Made by a program: the position numbers and the translations under genes
Source of the DNA: Euonymus europaeus
Lineage: Eukaryota; Streptophyta; Magnoliopsida; Celastrales; Celastraceae
Reading direction: 5' to 3'
Assembly: GCA_963580455.1 (NCBI GenBank)
Contig: OY756957.1
Coordinates: forward strand, 3,353,001 to 3,417,000
DNA length: 64,000 nucleotides
Part shown: one piece after another, positions 30,501 through 42,266 of the stretch
Position numbering within the stretch: the first letter of the stretch is position 1
How the letters are laid out: each line of letters opens with the position of its first letter
The notes under the pieces: model-generated
Database searches by the model: none
The model's input: the letters and a program-made list of their open reading frames with translations, nothing else
What the model was told of the DNA's origin: nothing

Positions 30501-33500
30501 AATTTGCAAAAAGCACCAGAAATCATGTTTTAGAATGGTACCTTCCCTTTTTTTGATAAGCGAATGATACCCACCTATCAAAAGTAAAAGATAAACAACA
30601 CTCGTGCACAAGACTCTCGCAGTGGGTGGGGTCAGGGACATGGAAAATATAAGCAACTCTTACCCCACATAATATGTGGAGAGGTCGTTTCAGAATTGAA
30701 CTTGTGACTACTTCACCCTGCAACTCTACAGTCGGCCCACATGTTCACCTATAAAATAAAAATAAGAAATGGTGTATAGGCGTATAGCCCATAAGAGGAT
30801 TGATGTCATGTGATTTTGTCCTCCAGAACATTTAATGGATGAATTCCATTAGTCCCAGCATATTAAATCAAATCACAGGTTCTGGCTTGAGCAGGTAACA
30901 CAATGGTACCTCATCTTTATAGTTATAAGCAACAAATTGGAGGTTTACAAACTTAGTAAATTCTAAATGAATATCAAATGTTTGACAGCATGCCCTCCAA
31001 GCAAAAAAAAAACCCACTCTTGAAAGGCAAAATAGCAATTAAAAAGGAGTGAAAAGCTCCGGTGGACAAGGCTGCTGCAACGGAGACAGGGTGGGAAAGG
31101 CAAGATAAACACAGGCACAAAGCCTTACCATCGAGAAGCTGTGTTCCAAATTGAAATCAAAATCTATGAAGTTTGTGATTTATATGAAAGATCCTAATAT
31201 CGAATTTAGATTTTTTTTAAAACGAAAAAGAATTTCATTGCAAGGCACCAAGGGGATGCCACCCAATAGAGATATAGTACTAGACGAAAAATAACTATCC
31301 ACCAACATAATGACCCATGATCCACATATAAATTGACTGCTTTGATTCTTTGATTTATTCTTCAAATCCTGATAACGCAAGGCATTGTACTCGAAGGCAG
31401 TGATGAAGAAAGACAAGGCCTTTAAAATAATCATTCATGAGAGCACAGTTAAATAAACTCTTTAATAGTATGTAAGACAAAAAAAAATGGTATTTGTTAT
31501 CTGAGACAACACCATCTGAATCTTGGAAGTCATTATGAGTTTTTCATATTTCCCCTCTCAAAAATGCATATAAAAGGCAGACAAGATAGCCTTAGATTGA
31601 AAAAAACCCATTAGGCCATTACTAACCATTCCTGCCTCGAGTTCTCTAGCTGTGCGTAAAGATCTCAGTCCTGGTTCCTTTGGCCTCTCCGGTCCCTGGA
31701 AAATATTGTCAATCAATCCATGTATGCCATAGTGAGAATATTAACCAAAAAAAGGTGAGTGTTAGGAATTAAAGAAGCAAAGACCTTTAAGTAGCCTCCA
31801 GGATCATGAGTGTCAATACCCAGTAAATGTCCCAACCCATGGGGCATGAAAACAGCACCCAATCGTTCCGTCATCATATCATCTACATTGCTAGAACCAG
31901 AAAAACATTGTCACTATTTAACTAATCTACTTCCTTCCAATAAGAGTGAAAATTTGTAGGTAGAGATATTTCTTCAAGGAAATAGTAACTACCCAAAAAG
32001 TATGCGCCCTTCCTTAAGTGACTGAAGAATAACTTTCTCAGCTAATCTGTAAATATTAAGATGAAAGTAAGATGAATATGAAGGAAGATTCCATACAACA
32101 CAGACAAGCATCATTAGCATAATACTTTATGATTAGATAACCCAGACTTACTTGTGCATATCTACCCAGCTTACTCCCGGTTTCATTGCAGAGATTACAG
32201 CACTATGGGCATGAAGGACAGCCTGGAAAATGTGAAGAGAGGGGGAAGTGGAGAGAGGAAAGTAGGAAGACATATGTTGAACTGTAGCCGTTAAAACTTC
32301 AAATTTATATCATAAACCACTTACATTGTATATAAGAGATTGATCAATTGTAAACTTCCCATTCACCTGCACAAAACATAACATAAATAGCTAGAACATG
32401 GAATAGACCTTTCAAGTATATTTTGCATTCCTATCACATAACATCAATAGATCATGAACATTTATGATCCCTACCTTGGCTTAGGTGAGACATCTGAGCA
32501 GTTTCCGCAAAAAACAAAAACAAAAATCCATGAATTATGTGTTGAAGGAATTACAAAAGAAGGTAAAACCCTCCCATCAGCCATTTTAATAGAACTAAAT
32601 TGCCACCCAAAAGAAGAGAATAAAAATTATGACAATAAATAGGCCATGCTCATATGATTACCACCAGATGGTCAGAGAAAGATTGATCATCCATACTTAT
32701 AATCATTAGCTTCCTCGAAAAAGTGTAATATTCCCCCAAATTTTTAACAGACATCCCATTGGAGGTGGTAACAAAACAAGGCAAAATTCACTAATACAAT
32801 AGGGTCGAACTGGTTGTTTTTACTTGAAAAATTCTCTTTTTTAAAAGAAAGAGAACTATCTAACAAAGAGAAAGCAAGAGCCGATATTATAAACAACTCC
32901 AAGAGTTGAGCTTTCTAACTAGTAAAGCACCAAACACAAAATGCAACATTTGGCGTGCCACAGCTTGAAAACAGAGACTGATTCAAGTGGAAGTGTGAGT
33001 ACTCACAGGGAATGAACAAGTAATGTCCGACCCGTAAAATTGGTATTCAGCTCCCATATCAAACAATGCCATGTCTCCATCTTTCAAAGTCTGTAAAACA
33101 TGGATACTGAGTTGTAAGCTTGACAGAAATTCTTGTGATACAAAAATATTGGTCAGACCCTGAGTAATCTTAATCTTTGTATTCTGAAAATATTGATGAG
33201 AAAATGTTATTTTTGATTCCTTCCAACTATTAACAAATGAGAGATTCTCTGCATAAGTCAATCCTTTTAGTTTATCAAAGCTCTAATTCTAGTAGATGTT
33301 CAAACAAAATGATTGGTTCAAACAACAACACTAAAGTTGGGTTTACTTGTGAACTACTCTGCAAAACTAGCATTAACAAATAATATCTGACATGAGAAAT
33401 ATAATAACTTACATTCAAATTTCGATTGACGCAGGATCAATAGCTTTATAGACAAATCAAAGATTATTCATGTGTTACTATTCAATATCCTACCACCCTG

Positions 33501-36500
33501 CCAAAATACAGGGGTTCGAAACCCATCCCAGTTAAATTTTGAATCCCATTCCAGTTCTTCGAATCCCATCACAGTTGAACAATGGCAAAAAAAGAAGAAG
33601 AAGGTATTCAGGTTACTACCACCCTAATATGTTTGTTTTGGAGGGCTGACACTAGACTTATTTAAAGCCTTAGGTTTCAATGATACTGAGTACTGCTGTT
33701 AGCCATAATCAAGTTTCAAAATGTCCTGAACTTCCACACAAACATTTCTTCTTCTCCCTCCTCATACATTCTCTAAGTTCTATCATATCAACGTCGCTTT
33801 TTACCTATGTTACTTTCCAGATACAGTAGGCTTTATCAAGTTATTACAGTATGTGCCCATTATTGAAACCACAGTTCAAAAGGACGCAGGGGATGGGGAA
33901 CCACAACTGAGATTTTGTTTTCTCAAAAAATAGTCTCCCTCAGAGGAAAATCAGAATCTTTAGTTGCAAGAACACTTAAATATAGACCCTTGCTAATTAT
34001 AGAAGTCACATCCAATGCATTACAAATGTACCAGGCACGAGAATAAAAGTTGTGCTATGGTATGAAGACAGACACCCAAAGAAACTGCAGTGTTAGACAA
34101 TGCATAAATGTCATTAAGTCCAAAACACCATTACAGAGAAACAAGCAGGCACACAAGTTCTTGCATAAGCCTTCCTTCTCTGTTGGCTTACCGAAATTGT
34201 AAGAAGATAAAATCCATTGACCAAGAAAAATAAAATTGGAAGAAGAAATGAATAATGATGATTTCCTCAAATTGTAGATTGAAAAACAATAGATCACTTC
34301 AAAAGAGAAGTACAACGAGTTTTTACTTTGTCATTAGGAGCTGCTGCATGCCCATAATGGAGAACAGCGCTGTATTGTGTAACATTGCAACTGTTAGTAA
34401 CAGCTTGAAGAAACAGATATCCAGTATAAAAAAGTTAAAGCCTAAAACAAAGAAGAAAAAACATGGCACACCATTCCTAAAAAAAAGGGTTAAAAATAGT
34501 ACTGCAGGTCTGATACAAACGACAACAAGCTGAGCCTTCTGGACGTTATACATATCAATCTAACTCTCTAGGAAATGAAGAAATGACGTAGGGCAAACTC
34601 TATACCCTGAAGTTGGTACTTTGCATTCAGCATCCAAAAGTAAAACGAATTGGTCCACTGCAACCATGTTTTCCCCCATAAGGAGGCGTTCTTTTGAGAT
34701 GCCAAGTATGAACAGATGCTTATGTTGGGGACATGAACCTGATATAGATGGTTTGCTTGTTCCCACCAATTAAATAATTAATGTTTTACAAAACTCCTTG
34801 ATATTCCAATTCAAATAGCAAAAGAAATAAAAAGAACTAAGAATTTAGGAGTCTGAACAGGGGACCTTGATATTACGATGTTTGACCCACTCACTGAGAA
34901 CAGAAGAAGAAAAAAAAAACAATGGTGCACTTATGAAGCGATCGCAAAAGCTATCAAGCACCATCATGTCTCAGTTAGCGATGCTTGAAAAGCCATTGAT
35001 TAGTATGTTCCATTCTTTCCATCCCTAGATGGTGCTATTCTTTTTATTTTATTTTTATTTTATCAAAACAGTTAACAGTTCTGATGAAAGGGCTTACTGC
35101 TTTCTATTGCCTTACATTTGTATTAGATAATTAGATTCTAATTTATTTAGCCCTCAGAATTTAAAGTCTTGAAGGCATTTTCAGCTTTTGTAACATCAAA
35201 TGCATAGACACCTTCAGTAGCAACATTGTATTTAATAACTACCTATTTTCACCAGTTGCACAAATACATGTGTATGAGCAGTGCCTACAGCCGCCATACA
35301 TGTAGGTGTGGTGGAGAAACATGCTTTCCAACAGATATTCTTTCATGCCCACTCTAGTCTTTCTCATTACCTGGTGAAAACCGGAACAGTAGAAAGACAG
35401 TAGATCACCACCAACAATACATGCACAGAGAGAAATATGCGATAGAAATAAGAGGTAAAACTATATAAAATTTGTCTAATACTTATCAAGGAATGGAAAG
35501 AAAGAATGATTTCTGTTTAAAAATTCTGATCACAAAAAGTGGCCAGCATAGCTGGTTGAAAACCTCATATTGGTGCCTGCATATTTATATGTAGCAGAGC
35601 AAAATATGTGGAACCAACAGTGCTTATTCAAACACAAGCAAATGATTAGATGCTTAAAAAAATGTTTACCTCAATGTGAGCTTCAGAACTGATGTCATTG
35701 GCAAACTGAATAAGAGCGAGCTCCAGGTCTGACTTAAGAACACGGCACTCAGTCAGAATAGGGTGCAATGTAGTCAAATCAGTCTCAAAGACTTCCATCC
35801 CCTGGAAAGAATATAAAAATTATTTTTGAATTCCATTTCAAAGATATCAAGGTACTAAAAATACACATTAAAGAGGATGAAACCATTCCTACAAATTATT
35901 GTGCTTGACATACTTTGATTTAAATTGTGTGATGTCAATGCACTAATTCTGAGATGGAAATGAAACAATTAATAACTACATAGCTTTTTGCGGTCTGTGA
36001 AATAAAAAATTGGAATGGGAAAACATATGTAGAAACCTCAAAATATGCAGGTTTTGAGAAATTATTGCTGTCTGTATTTAGTCCATGCAATAGAAACAAT
36101 AGAGGTTTTTCAGTTCCTTTGTGCTCTTCTTGCAGAACTCCCACAATTTCGTCAGTATAATAAACCGTGCTAACTCCATATCTTTCCTGCAAAAGAAATA
36201 TGTATACAGGAATTAATAAAAAAGTAGATGGCATGTTGACCTATGGAATAAACAATCATTGGTAGGGATCACCTTGAAGTAGGATGGCGGTTTTATTTCT
36301 CCCATCCATACAGCATACTCTGAAGGTAACCTAGGGACAAAGAGCATGGACTTCCCGGTAGAGATGTCCTTTGCAAAAAAAAGAATGACAGTAAAGGTCA
36401 CTTCGCAGACTCCATAAATCGATATGAGCTGTTATGAATCACCGTGTGTGCATACAGGCAAGGAAACATGCAAGACACCAGGTATAGAAATTTCAAAAAT

Positions 36501-37463
36501 ATTATAAACCAAAATTGCAAATTTCAATAGTGCTAAACAAGAACCTACAATTCCAGGTATACAGAAAGGATCCTTCATTCAAGAAGGTGTAGGTTAATTA
36601 CTTATTCCAATGGTGATATGGAATGCCTTCTAAAATCAAAGGCGGCCAAAAGGCTACCCGGAAAATCCTCATACATCTGATTGATGTACGCTGTACACTG
36701 ACATTGGCATATACAGTAAATACTAAATATTAACTAAACAAAATATTCATACTGAATATTCATCTTCATTTAAAAGCAAGCAACACAGATCTATCACACA
36801 ACGATGCAACAAATGTAATACTGAAAACACGTTGGCATGATTATTTGAATTTCCCTCTCAAAATGTAAAATAAAGCTCAAATGGAATGCTAAACACTTCA
36901 AGAAATATAAAATGGCGCAGTGAGGGAAGAAATAACAATATGAAAAGCAGATAATGATATGACAAACGCTATGAACTTACAATAGCTCCAAAGAAACCAG
37001 GCTCTCTCACCCCAAAAAGATAAACAAAATAACTCTCCTGCCTAGAAATAGAAGTCAAAAATCAGAAAACAAAAGAACAACACTCTGAACCGATTTCAAA
37101 AACCTAAATATGGTTATCTGATTTACTGCTGAAATTTAGTGGACGTGATTACGTATGTACTTTAATTTTGTATAGATGAGCATTGAAAATCATACGAGAC
37201 CTGAAGAGTTCGGCGTGATCAGTGCAGTAGCGAGTTTTCTCCTCACCTCCCTGAAAATATGTGGTCAGGAAATCAATTTTTAACATATTAAGATCATCGA
37301 ATTTCAAACGAATATGCATAGTCGACGTTACCTGAAGAAAAACGAAGCCGTGGATAGGCCGAGAGGAATCAGTAAGGTGTTTTCGAATGGATTTGAAAAG
37401 ATTTTCGCGGTTCTTCAAGTGGAGCTCCATCGGCACGGGAGGGGGAGAAAGCGACGTAGCCAT
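24582..37463 (-). CDS. PEPD: Xaa-Pro dipeptidase (prolidase), M24B
   Basis: Cleaves dipeptides with C-terminal proline, recycling proline. Sixteen exons: 37463-37332, 37250-37201, 37041-36981, 36368-36273, 36186-36037, 35801-35670, 35370-35243, 34369-34327, 33090-33007, 32366-32325, 32222-32152, 32046-31993, 31890-31785, 31695-31627, 25103-24960, 24686-24582. They sum to 488 aa in frame. All five dinuclear-metal ligands are present: D275 (FDMGAEY), D286 (SDITC), H369 (GLGHLLG), E411 (TVEPG) and E451 (VRIES). These sit one residue below human D276, D287, H370, E412 and E452. There is no targeting peptide, so it is probably cytosolic. Intron 14 (25104-31626) hosts an antisense copia element but both splice sites survive. 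The ATG at 37463 matches relatives (MATSLSPPP); 37499 is an in-frame alternative. Resembles what I recall as At4g29490. Confidence 0.95.
25214..25385 (+). repeat. 5' LTR of copia element
   Basis: A 172-bp LTR starting TGTTGTAAGG, with an internal 14-bp tandem repeat (TAAGGGTGTTTTAG twice). It is unusually short for copia but matches the 3' LTR almost perfectly. Confidence 0.95.
25714..25845 (+). repeat. tandem repeat in copia leader
   Basis: The phrase TGGTTTGCTATAAATTGCTGG occurs three times, with GAATATTGATCTGGCTGCT repeated twice, in the untranslated leader between the 5' LTR and gag. It is probably replication slippage within the leader. Confidence 0.8.
25962..30260 (+). pseudogene. copia gag-pol polyprotein with one in-frame stop
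   Basis: The first ATG of the open frame is 25845, but 25962 ([10 protein letters not shown]) is the likelier start. Domain order is that of Ty1/copia: gag UBN2-like region; zinc knuckle CX2CX4HX4C ([14 protein letters not shown], from about 26766); protease DSGASSH (about 27045); pre-integrase HCRLGHPS (about 27429); integrase core HTDIWGP (from about 27590); reverse transcriptase with YVDD (about 29307-29318); RNase H with SDADWAG (about 29790). A TGA at 29034-29036, early in the reverse transcriptase domain, closes the frame; the same frame is open again right after it to 30260. No frameshift is apparent. The element is therefore likely non-autonomous unless the stop is suppressed. Confidence 0.93.
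30268..30441 (+). repeat. 3' LTR of copia element
   Basis: A 174-bp LTR preceded by the polypurine tract at 30260-30266. It differs from the 5' LTR only by a short CT-repeat expansion, as far as I can see. Confidence 0.95.
30540..30745 (-). mobile_element. tRNA-derived SINE in prolidase intron 14
   Basis: On the minus strand, a head with GTAGAGTTGCAGGGTGAAG and a B box-like AAGTTCAATTCT is followed by GACCTCTCCACAT and a body ending in GGTGGGTATC and a TTATCAAAAAAA tail. This is the layout of a common dicot SINE type. Partial or degenerate relatives appear near 3918, 7190 and 13838. I could not define a clean target duplication. Confidence 0.55.
30746..31626. other. remainder of prolidase intron 14
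   Basis: Original intron sequence between the SINE and exon 14. Short minus-strand ORFs (e.g. 31180-31434) have no family similarity. Nothing else is recognised. Confidence 0.5.
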
Positions 37464-37499
37464 GGATGTGGCTTCCTTCCTCGTACAGGTCACTGGCAC

Positions 37500-37917
37500 T
37501 CAGTAATTGAACAAAACTACAGAGGTTGAGTCGACAACGGTGCCGTTTATTTGAGTTTTTGAGGACCCGCGGGCCATGGGAAATGGGCTGTTCGAGTATT
37601 TTTCAGGCTTTGAGCTCCATGGTTTTTAATGGGCCTTCTCGGCCCCGGTTAAGATTTGTTTGGGTGCGGAATATGCTAACGAAGTAGCGATGGAGTTTAG
37701 TATTCGGGAACATCAAGGCCCAATTACTTATTTTCCATTTTAGTTTGTTTGTGCCTTTTAGAAACCCCAGGGATCGAATGGCCGAGAGACTGTGTTGTCG
37801 ATAGCCACGGGCGCGAGTACGAAGTGAACGTTGGGACTCGCCATAGAATTGCCGGAAATGCACGGGCTATATAATTTTAGTATTAGATTAGATTATATTA
37901 GATTAGATGGTTTTGCC
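37500..37917. other. prolidase 5' flank
   Basis: Promoter side of the prolidase gene. It holds a short TTAGATTAGA-type low-complexity repeat near 37878-37908 and no gene. The last 8 bp (GTTTTGCC) are the left target duplication of the next element. Confidence 0.5.
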
Positions 37918-38473
37918 TAGGGATTGCAATGGGATGGGACCCCTTCGCCCAAAAATTATCCATTGATATTTTAACTTTTGTTCTATCCCAGTATCTGTTC
38001 TATCAATTTCAATTGTAAAAATTACAATAAATTTTGAAACTTAAATCATAAAAAATTATTGATATCTTTATTTATTTTGAGAGGACGGAATAAATTGTAG
38101 TAACTTATATACGAAATCATTCATGGTCAATTCTTGAGTTTCATAACTATGCATGTTACCCATTAAATAAATACGTTTACTAAAAAAATTAAATATACCC
38201 AAATGATATATTTCTATGAGTTTTTTATTGATAATATTATAAATAGTAATAAAAATAATAACGTATATATTATAAATAATATACTTATATATAATTAATA
38301 ATATATACGGGTACGGGGCGGATTGGATTTTGACAAACCCATGCCTGTACCCGTCTACTGTTTTCCCCATGAAAATACAAGTACCCGTTACCCGACTCAT
38401 TAATAAACGAGGCATACCCGAATAATTTGAAACGGATTATGCGGGTTGGGTACGGATATTTTTTACATCCCTA
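37918..38473. mobile_element. non-autonomous hAT-type element
   Basis: About 556 bp with short terminal inverted repeats TAGGGAT/ATCCCTA. Flanking octamers GTTTTGCC (37910-37917) and GTTTTGTC (38474-38481) match at 7 of 8. Subterminal blocks rich in GGGTACGG, TACCCG and GCGGGTTGGG are typical of this class. The middle is AT-rich and noncoding. Confidence 0.65.
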
Positions 38474-38481
38474 GTTTTGTC

Positions 38482-40242
38482 CATGTTTTTGTGAAGGAAT
38501 AAATGGTATTTGAAGTTTGAAGTTTGAAGTTACTCTTCTTCTTCAGGACAAATTCAAAACTAAAAAAGAAATTACAATTCATCTTACCTTTCACTTATTG
38601 ACCATAATAAATCCTTACAACTGCAAGAGATTGGGAGTAATTCTTATGGATGTCATTCTTTGCAATTGTATGATTAGGCTCTTGTTCAATCTATATGTGC
38701 TATAGACATCCTACGTTATATGTACACCTTGAACTTAAACCATTGTCTTAAATGCTCTTTAGAGTTATGCACACTACATTACATGGATCGAGGTTTAGAG
38801 CCTACTTATTATAGTCTATTACGTTGAACTGGAAATTTCCTCCTAAAAAAAGTTGTTCTTAAATTAGGATTAATGATATTTTCCATGTTTATTGAAGTAA
38901 GATAAAAAAAAATACATTATTAACAAAATACTATTATTATTCATGGGCTCAACAATAGTCCGCAAAGGCTTAAGCCACACGTGGCAACCAACACGTTATA
39001 ATTTTGTACAAGCTAAGTGAGTTTTTTTTTTTTTTTTTTTTGAAAATTGAACTCACAATCACTAGAGGAAAAACTTTCTCCCAACCGTTAAGACAAGAAT
39101 TGATTCCTAGTCAACTCACATCTTACCCATACGGTTTGGGTTTGACAAACAAAATATTTATAGCGTATGTGGGTAGAATTACTAGTATTTCAATTACCAT
39201 ATATGTTCTTTTATGACCAAGAGAGAGGTGGTTTATTATTTTCTTTCACGTGTGTAAATAATTAAAATGCCCAACCGCCACCAACTATCTCATCTTCCCA
39301 TGTTATGATGCCACGTGGCATCTTCCAGAATCAAAATCAGGTGCAATGACCATGAATGATCCAGTATTTTCCCAGACCAAGCAACAGTAGATGCAAATTG
39401 TTGAAGAATCAAAAAAATCAACACTGCTAACTAGTTACATTTAATTTCTTTCAAATATTCCTTTTCTAGTCATCTCCTTTAATTTTGCCAAAGTTTCAAA
39501 AAAGCTAAACACACCCTTTGTTGAAAAAAGTGTAAGTCCGGATTTTTTTAATTTGTTATTTAGTCAAAACAAATTTGTTATGTGGTTTTTGTTGCGCCTT
39601 TATATAAAAAATTCAAGATGTTTGGGGTAAGACACACGGCTTCTCTTCCACCTGAGTTAGAGTTCCATAATCGTGGTCACACAGCGGAAGACTTCTAGTC
39701 TCGAGTTTTTGTTCCTGAGGTGTTTTGCTCGTGATAAGAAGGAGTTGTTCAATTGGTGATACCAAGAAACAGTTAGGTTCGTGATCAACAAGAGTTGTTC
39801 TATTCGTGATCAAGTTCCTGTAGCTGTGTGGTTAGTGAACGGAGAAGAAGAAGTAGTTCGCTGTTATCTGCTTGTTGTGCACCATTTACAACATATCAAA
39901 TCAGACAGATTTGTTAAGATATAGATCTGGATTGATGTATATATCAAATTAAATGAATTGAAAAATCTAGTATGTTTTGTGTTCTGTCAACCGAAGCATC
40001 CTTCGAATGATTCTGTTGGGTACCCTTCAAAAATAACTTTATTAATTGCCCAACTAACTTAATCAAAATAAAGTTCGTTTTGATACACAATTGTCAAAAA
40101 GCCTGCATGCCGAACCTTTGAAAAAAATGAGTTCTGCAAGACTACACAAACCCTAGCTTGTTGTATGTATCTATCTATCACCTTATACGTTTGTTTATAT
40201 ATATATATATACACACGCATACATTGTTGTATATACAATGAG
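38482..40242. other. intergenic and LOR upstream region
   Basis: No gene supported. Around 39650-39850 several imperfect repeats of GTTGTTC(A/T)ATT(C/G)GTGAT occur. A TATATAAA box at about 39600-39607 is followed by them, so this could be a promoter with a long leader or a transposon relic. A (TA)n run at about 40196-40211 lies just before the LOR start codon. Confidence 0.4.
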
Positions 40243-41002
40243 ATGGGAAGTCAAGAAACAAAAAACAGAAAGATGGGTTCAGTTTCAAAGGGTAATGCCA
40301 TTATGCCTGTCATAAGCAAGATGTACTGTTCTTCTTCTCAGGCAATACTTGTAGTCAGGAGAAGGCCTCATGTTGTGAACGGAGGAGGTTTTGTGGTGAC
40401 AGATTGTTCCCACAATTTGGTTTTTAAAGTCGATGGATGTGGAGCTCTTGGTGCAAAAGGGGAATTGATTCTACGTGACTCCGGTGGAGAATCTCTGCTT
40501 CTCATTCGTCGCAAGGGAGGGATGATTGAGGCTCTGAGTATGCATAGAAAATGGAAGGGCTATACTCATGGCTATGAAGGATCTGAAAACATGGTGTTCT
40601 GCTTAAGAGAACCCAATTCATTCTTTGTGAAGAACGATGCAATTAGAGTCTCCTTGGGGATACAGGGAGAATTCGAGATTAAAGGCAGTTTTCCTGATAA
40701 AGATTGTAGCATTGTTGACTGCAGAGGCAACAGTATTGCACAGGTGATTCAAATATGCTTAAATTGATATATATGCTTAAATTGATATATAAATACACAC
40801 ACACACACACAATTTATATATGTACAGTAATATTATTAACTTTGTGAATATTGATAAACAACAGATTGGAGTGAAGAAGGAGATGGAGAAGACAATCAAG
40901 GATTTCTACTACGTTGCAGTGAAACCTGGAATTGATCAGGCTTTTGTTTTTGGAGTCATTGCCATTCTCGACTACATTTATGGTGAATCAACCAGGTGTT
41001 GA
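40243..41002 (+). CDS. LURP-one-related (LOR/DUF567) protein
   Basis: Two exons, 40243-40743 and 40865-41002, encode 212 aa. The LOR/Tubby-like C-terminal fold is visible as alternating beta strands: LVVRRRPHVVNGGGFVVTD, NLVFKVDG, LRDSGGESLLLIRRK, then FEIKGSFPDKDCSIVD. It ends with the typical FYYVAVKPGIDQAFVFGVI and AILDYIY blocks. Family members include Arabidopsis LURP1, needed for basal defence to an oomycete, but most have no assigned biochemical activity. The ATG at 40243 (MGSQETKNRK) is preferred over an in-frame upstream ATG at 40165, which would add a microsatellite-coded YIYIYT stretch. A CA/TA repeat sits in the intron. Confidence 0.9.
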
Positions 41003-41834
41003 TGACCAATAGCAAATCAAATTCATGTCTTAGTTCTATTTAGTTTGTTTTATCTTCTCGTGTTTTCCAAAATAATAACCAAATGTGTTATTCAAAATGA
41101 CAATTAAACCTATTTTTCGGATTGTTTTCGGAAAATAGGAAACACAGAGACTCTCTAGGCGTGCTTTCATTTTTTTTTTTGAAATATAATTGTTTGGTTA
41201 TATAATATTATTATTGTTAAGACTTTCAATTGGTACGTGATTGTTACCAATTTGTTTGTAAATAGGATAAACACTGATTTGTGACAAATCAGATGCTTAC
41301 ATTAATCAACCACGCAAACTAAAGGCATCTACATAGAGTGTGGGTTTCTGAAATATTAAATACACGCATTCCTCAATTTATTTGGTTTTGTTCAAAATCC
41401 ATGTTAAGATAAAATTATAAACTTATAAAAGAAGAAAACCTTCGTGGACACTGGACAATTTACCCGTCATTCAAAGGCCATAAGTAACTTAGGCTTCAAG
41501 CCCAAGCCAGTTACGTAATAAGCCCACTTATATTAGGCCCATTTAAGGTCGCTAAACACTTTACAAAACATGATAACTCATGGTCCCACCTGTCCCATCG
41601 GCAATTAAGAGCGCATGCAATCAATGGTTAACTAGAAATGTTCCATTAAATTTTTACATAAAAACAATTTCAAATATTTATACAAATCACATTTCATTCA
41701 TCGTCTACTGCACAACGCAGATCTGAGAATTTGAAAACTCGTGAATCGAATTCGGAGATTGTTGTCCAATCATACAACTACGACCACAGCACACCAATTG
41801 AATTAAACTTACAAGGATTGATTAATTTAATTAA
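41003..41834. other. convergent intergenic region
   Basis: Holds the 3' ends of the LOR gene (+) and the copper transporter (-). AT-rich, with no other gene or element recognised. Confidence 0.5.
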
Positions 41835-42266
41835 TCAGGCACAGGCACAGGGACTGTCTACAACCAAGACCTCTTCATCGCCGGCTCTGAACACGAAATA
41901 TCCAACGGAGAGCCCTAACACGATCGCCAACAACACTCCACCATTGTACGACATGACGGACAGCATCAATAAATACCCGATCGCCGAGTTTACTCCGAAC
42001 AGTACGGCCGTCACGAATCTCGCAGGCATTCCGCCGCGGGACCCGCTGAGTCTGACTATAAGTGGAGCGGCTGTAGAGGCTGGGGCAGAGGGCGTGGAGG
42101 CGATGGATTTGAATCGGAAGCGTCGATCTTCCATGTACTGGTAGAAGTTGGAGAATAGGAAGCAGGCGAATAAGGTGAGTAAGTAACTCGGCCAGGAATC
42201 AGTCTTCCATGAATCGATGAGGAGAGTAACCGATTTGCCCCAGTATAAGGTCATGTGCATCATCAT
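41835..42266 (-). CDS. COPT5: copper transporter, COPT5-like (CTR family)
   Basis: A single exon of 143 aa. Copper (Cu+) transporter with a Met-rich N-terminus (MMMHM) and three membrane segments at about residues 26-44, 83-100 and 108-126. The CTR signatures are intact: M-x3-M in TM2 (MLSVM, 101-105) and G-x3-G in TM3 (GLSVG, 118-122). The C-terminus carries CAC (140-142), a CxC copper-binding motif. The N-terminal segment MTLYWGKSVTLLIDSWKT is typical of COPT5, which in Arabidopsis acts at the vacuole or prevacuolar compartment to export copper. Length fits the family. The + strand frame over the same bases (41731-42144) is a shadow. Confidence 0.95.
   Translation of the reverse strand: MMMHMTLYWGKSVTLLIDSWKTDSWPSYLLTLFACFLFSNFYQYMEDRRFRFKSIASTPSAPASTAAPLIVRLSGSRGGMPARFVTAVLFGVNSAIGYLLMLSVMSYNGGVLLAIVLGLSVGYFVFRAGDEEVLVVDSPCACA

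Noticed and set aside
41731..42144. 137-aa plus-strand ORF
   Set aside because: It is antisense to the copper transporter, which has all CTR motifs.
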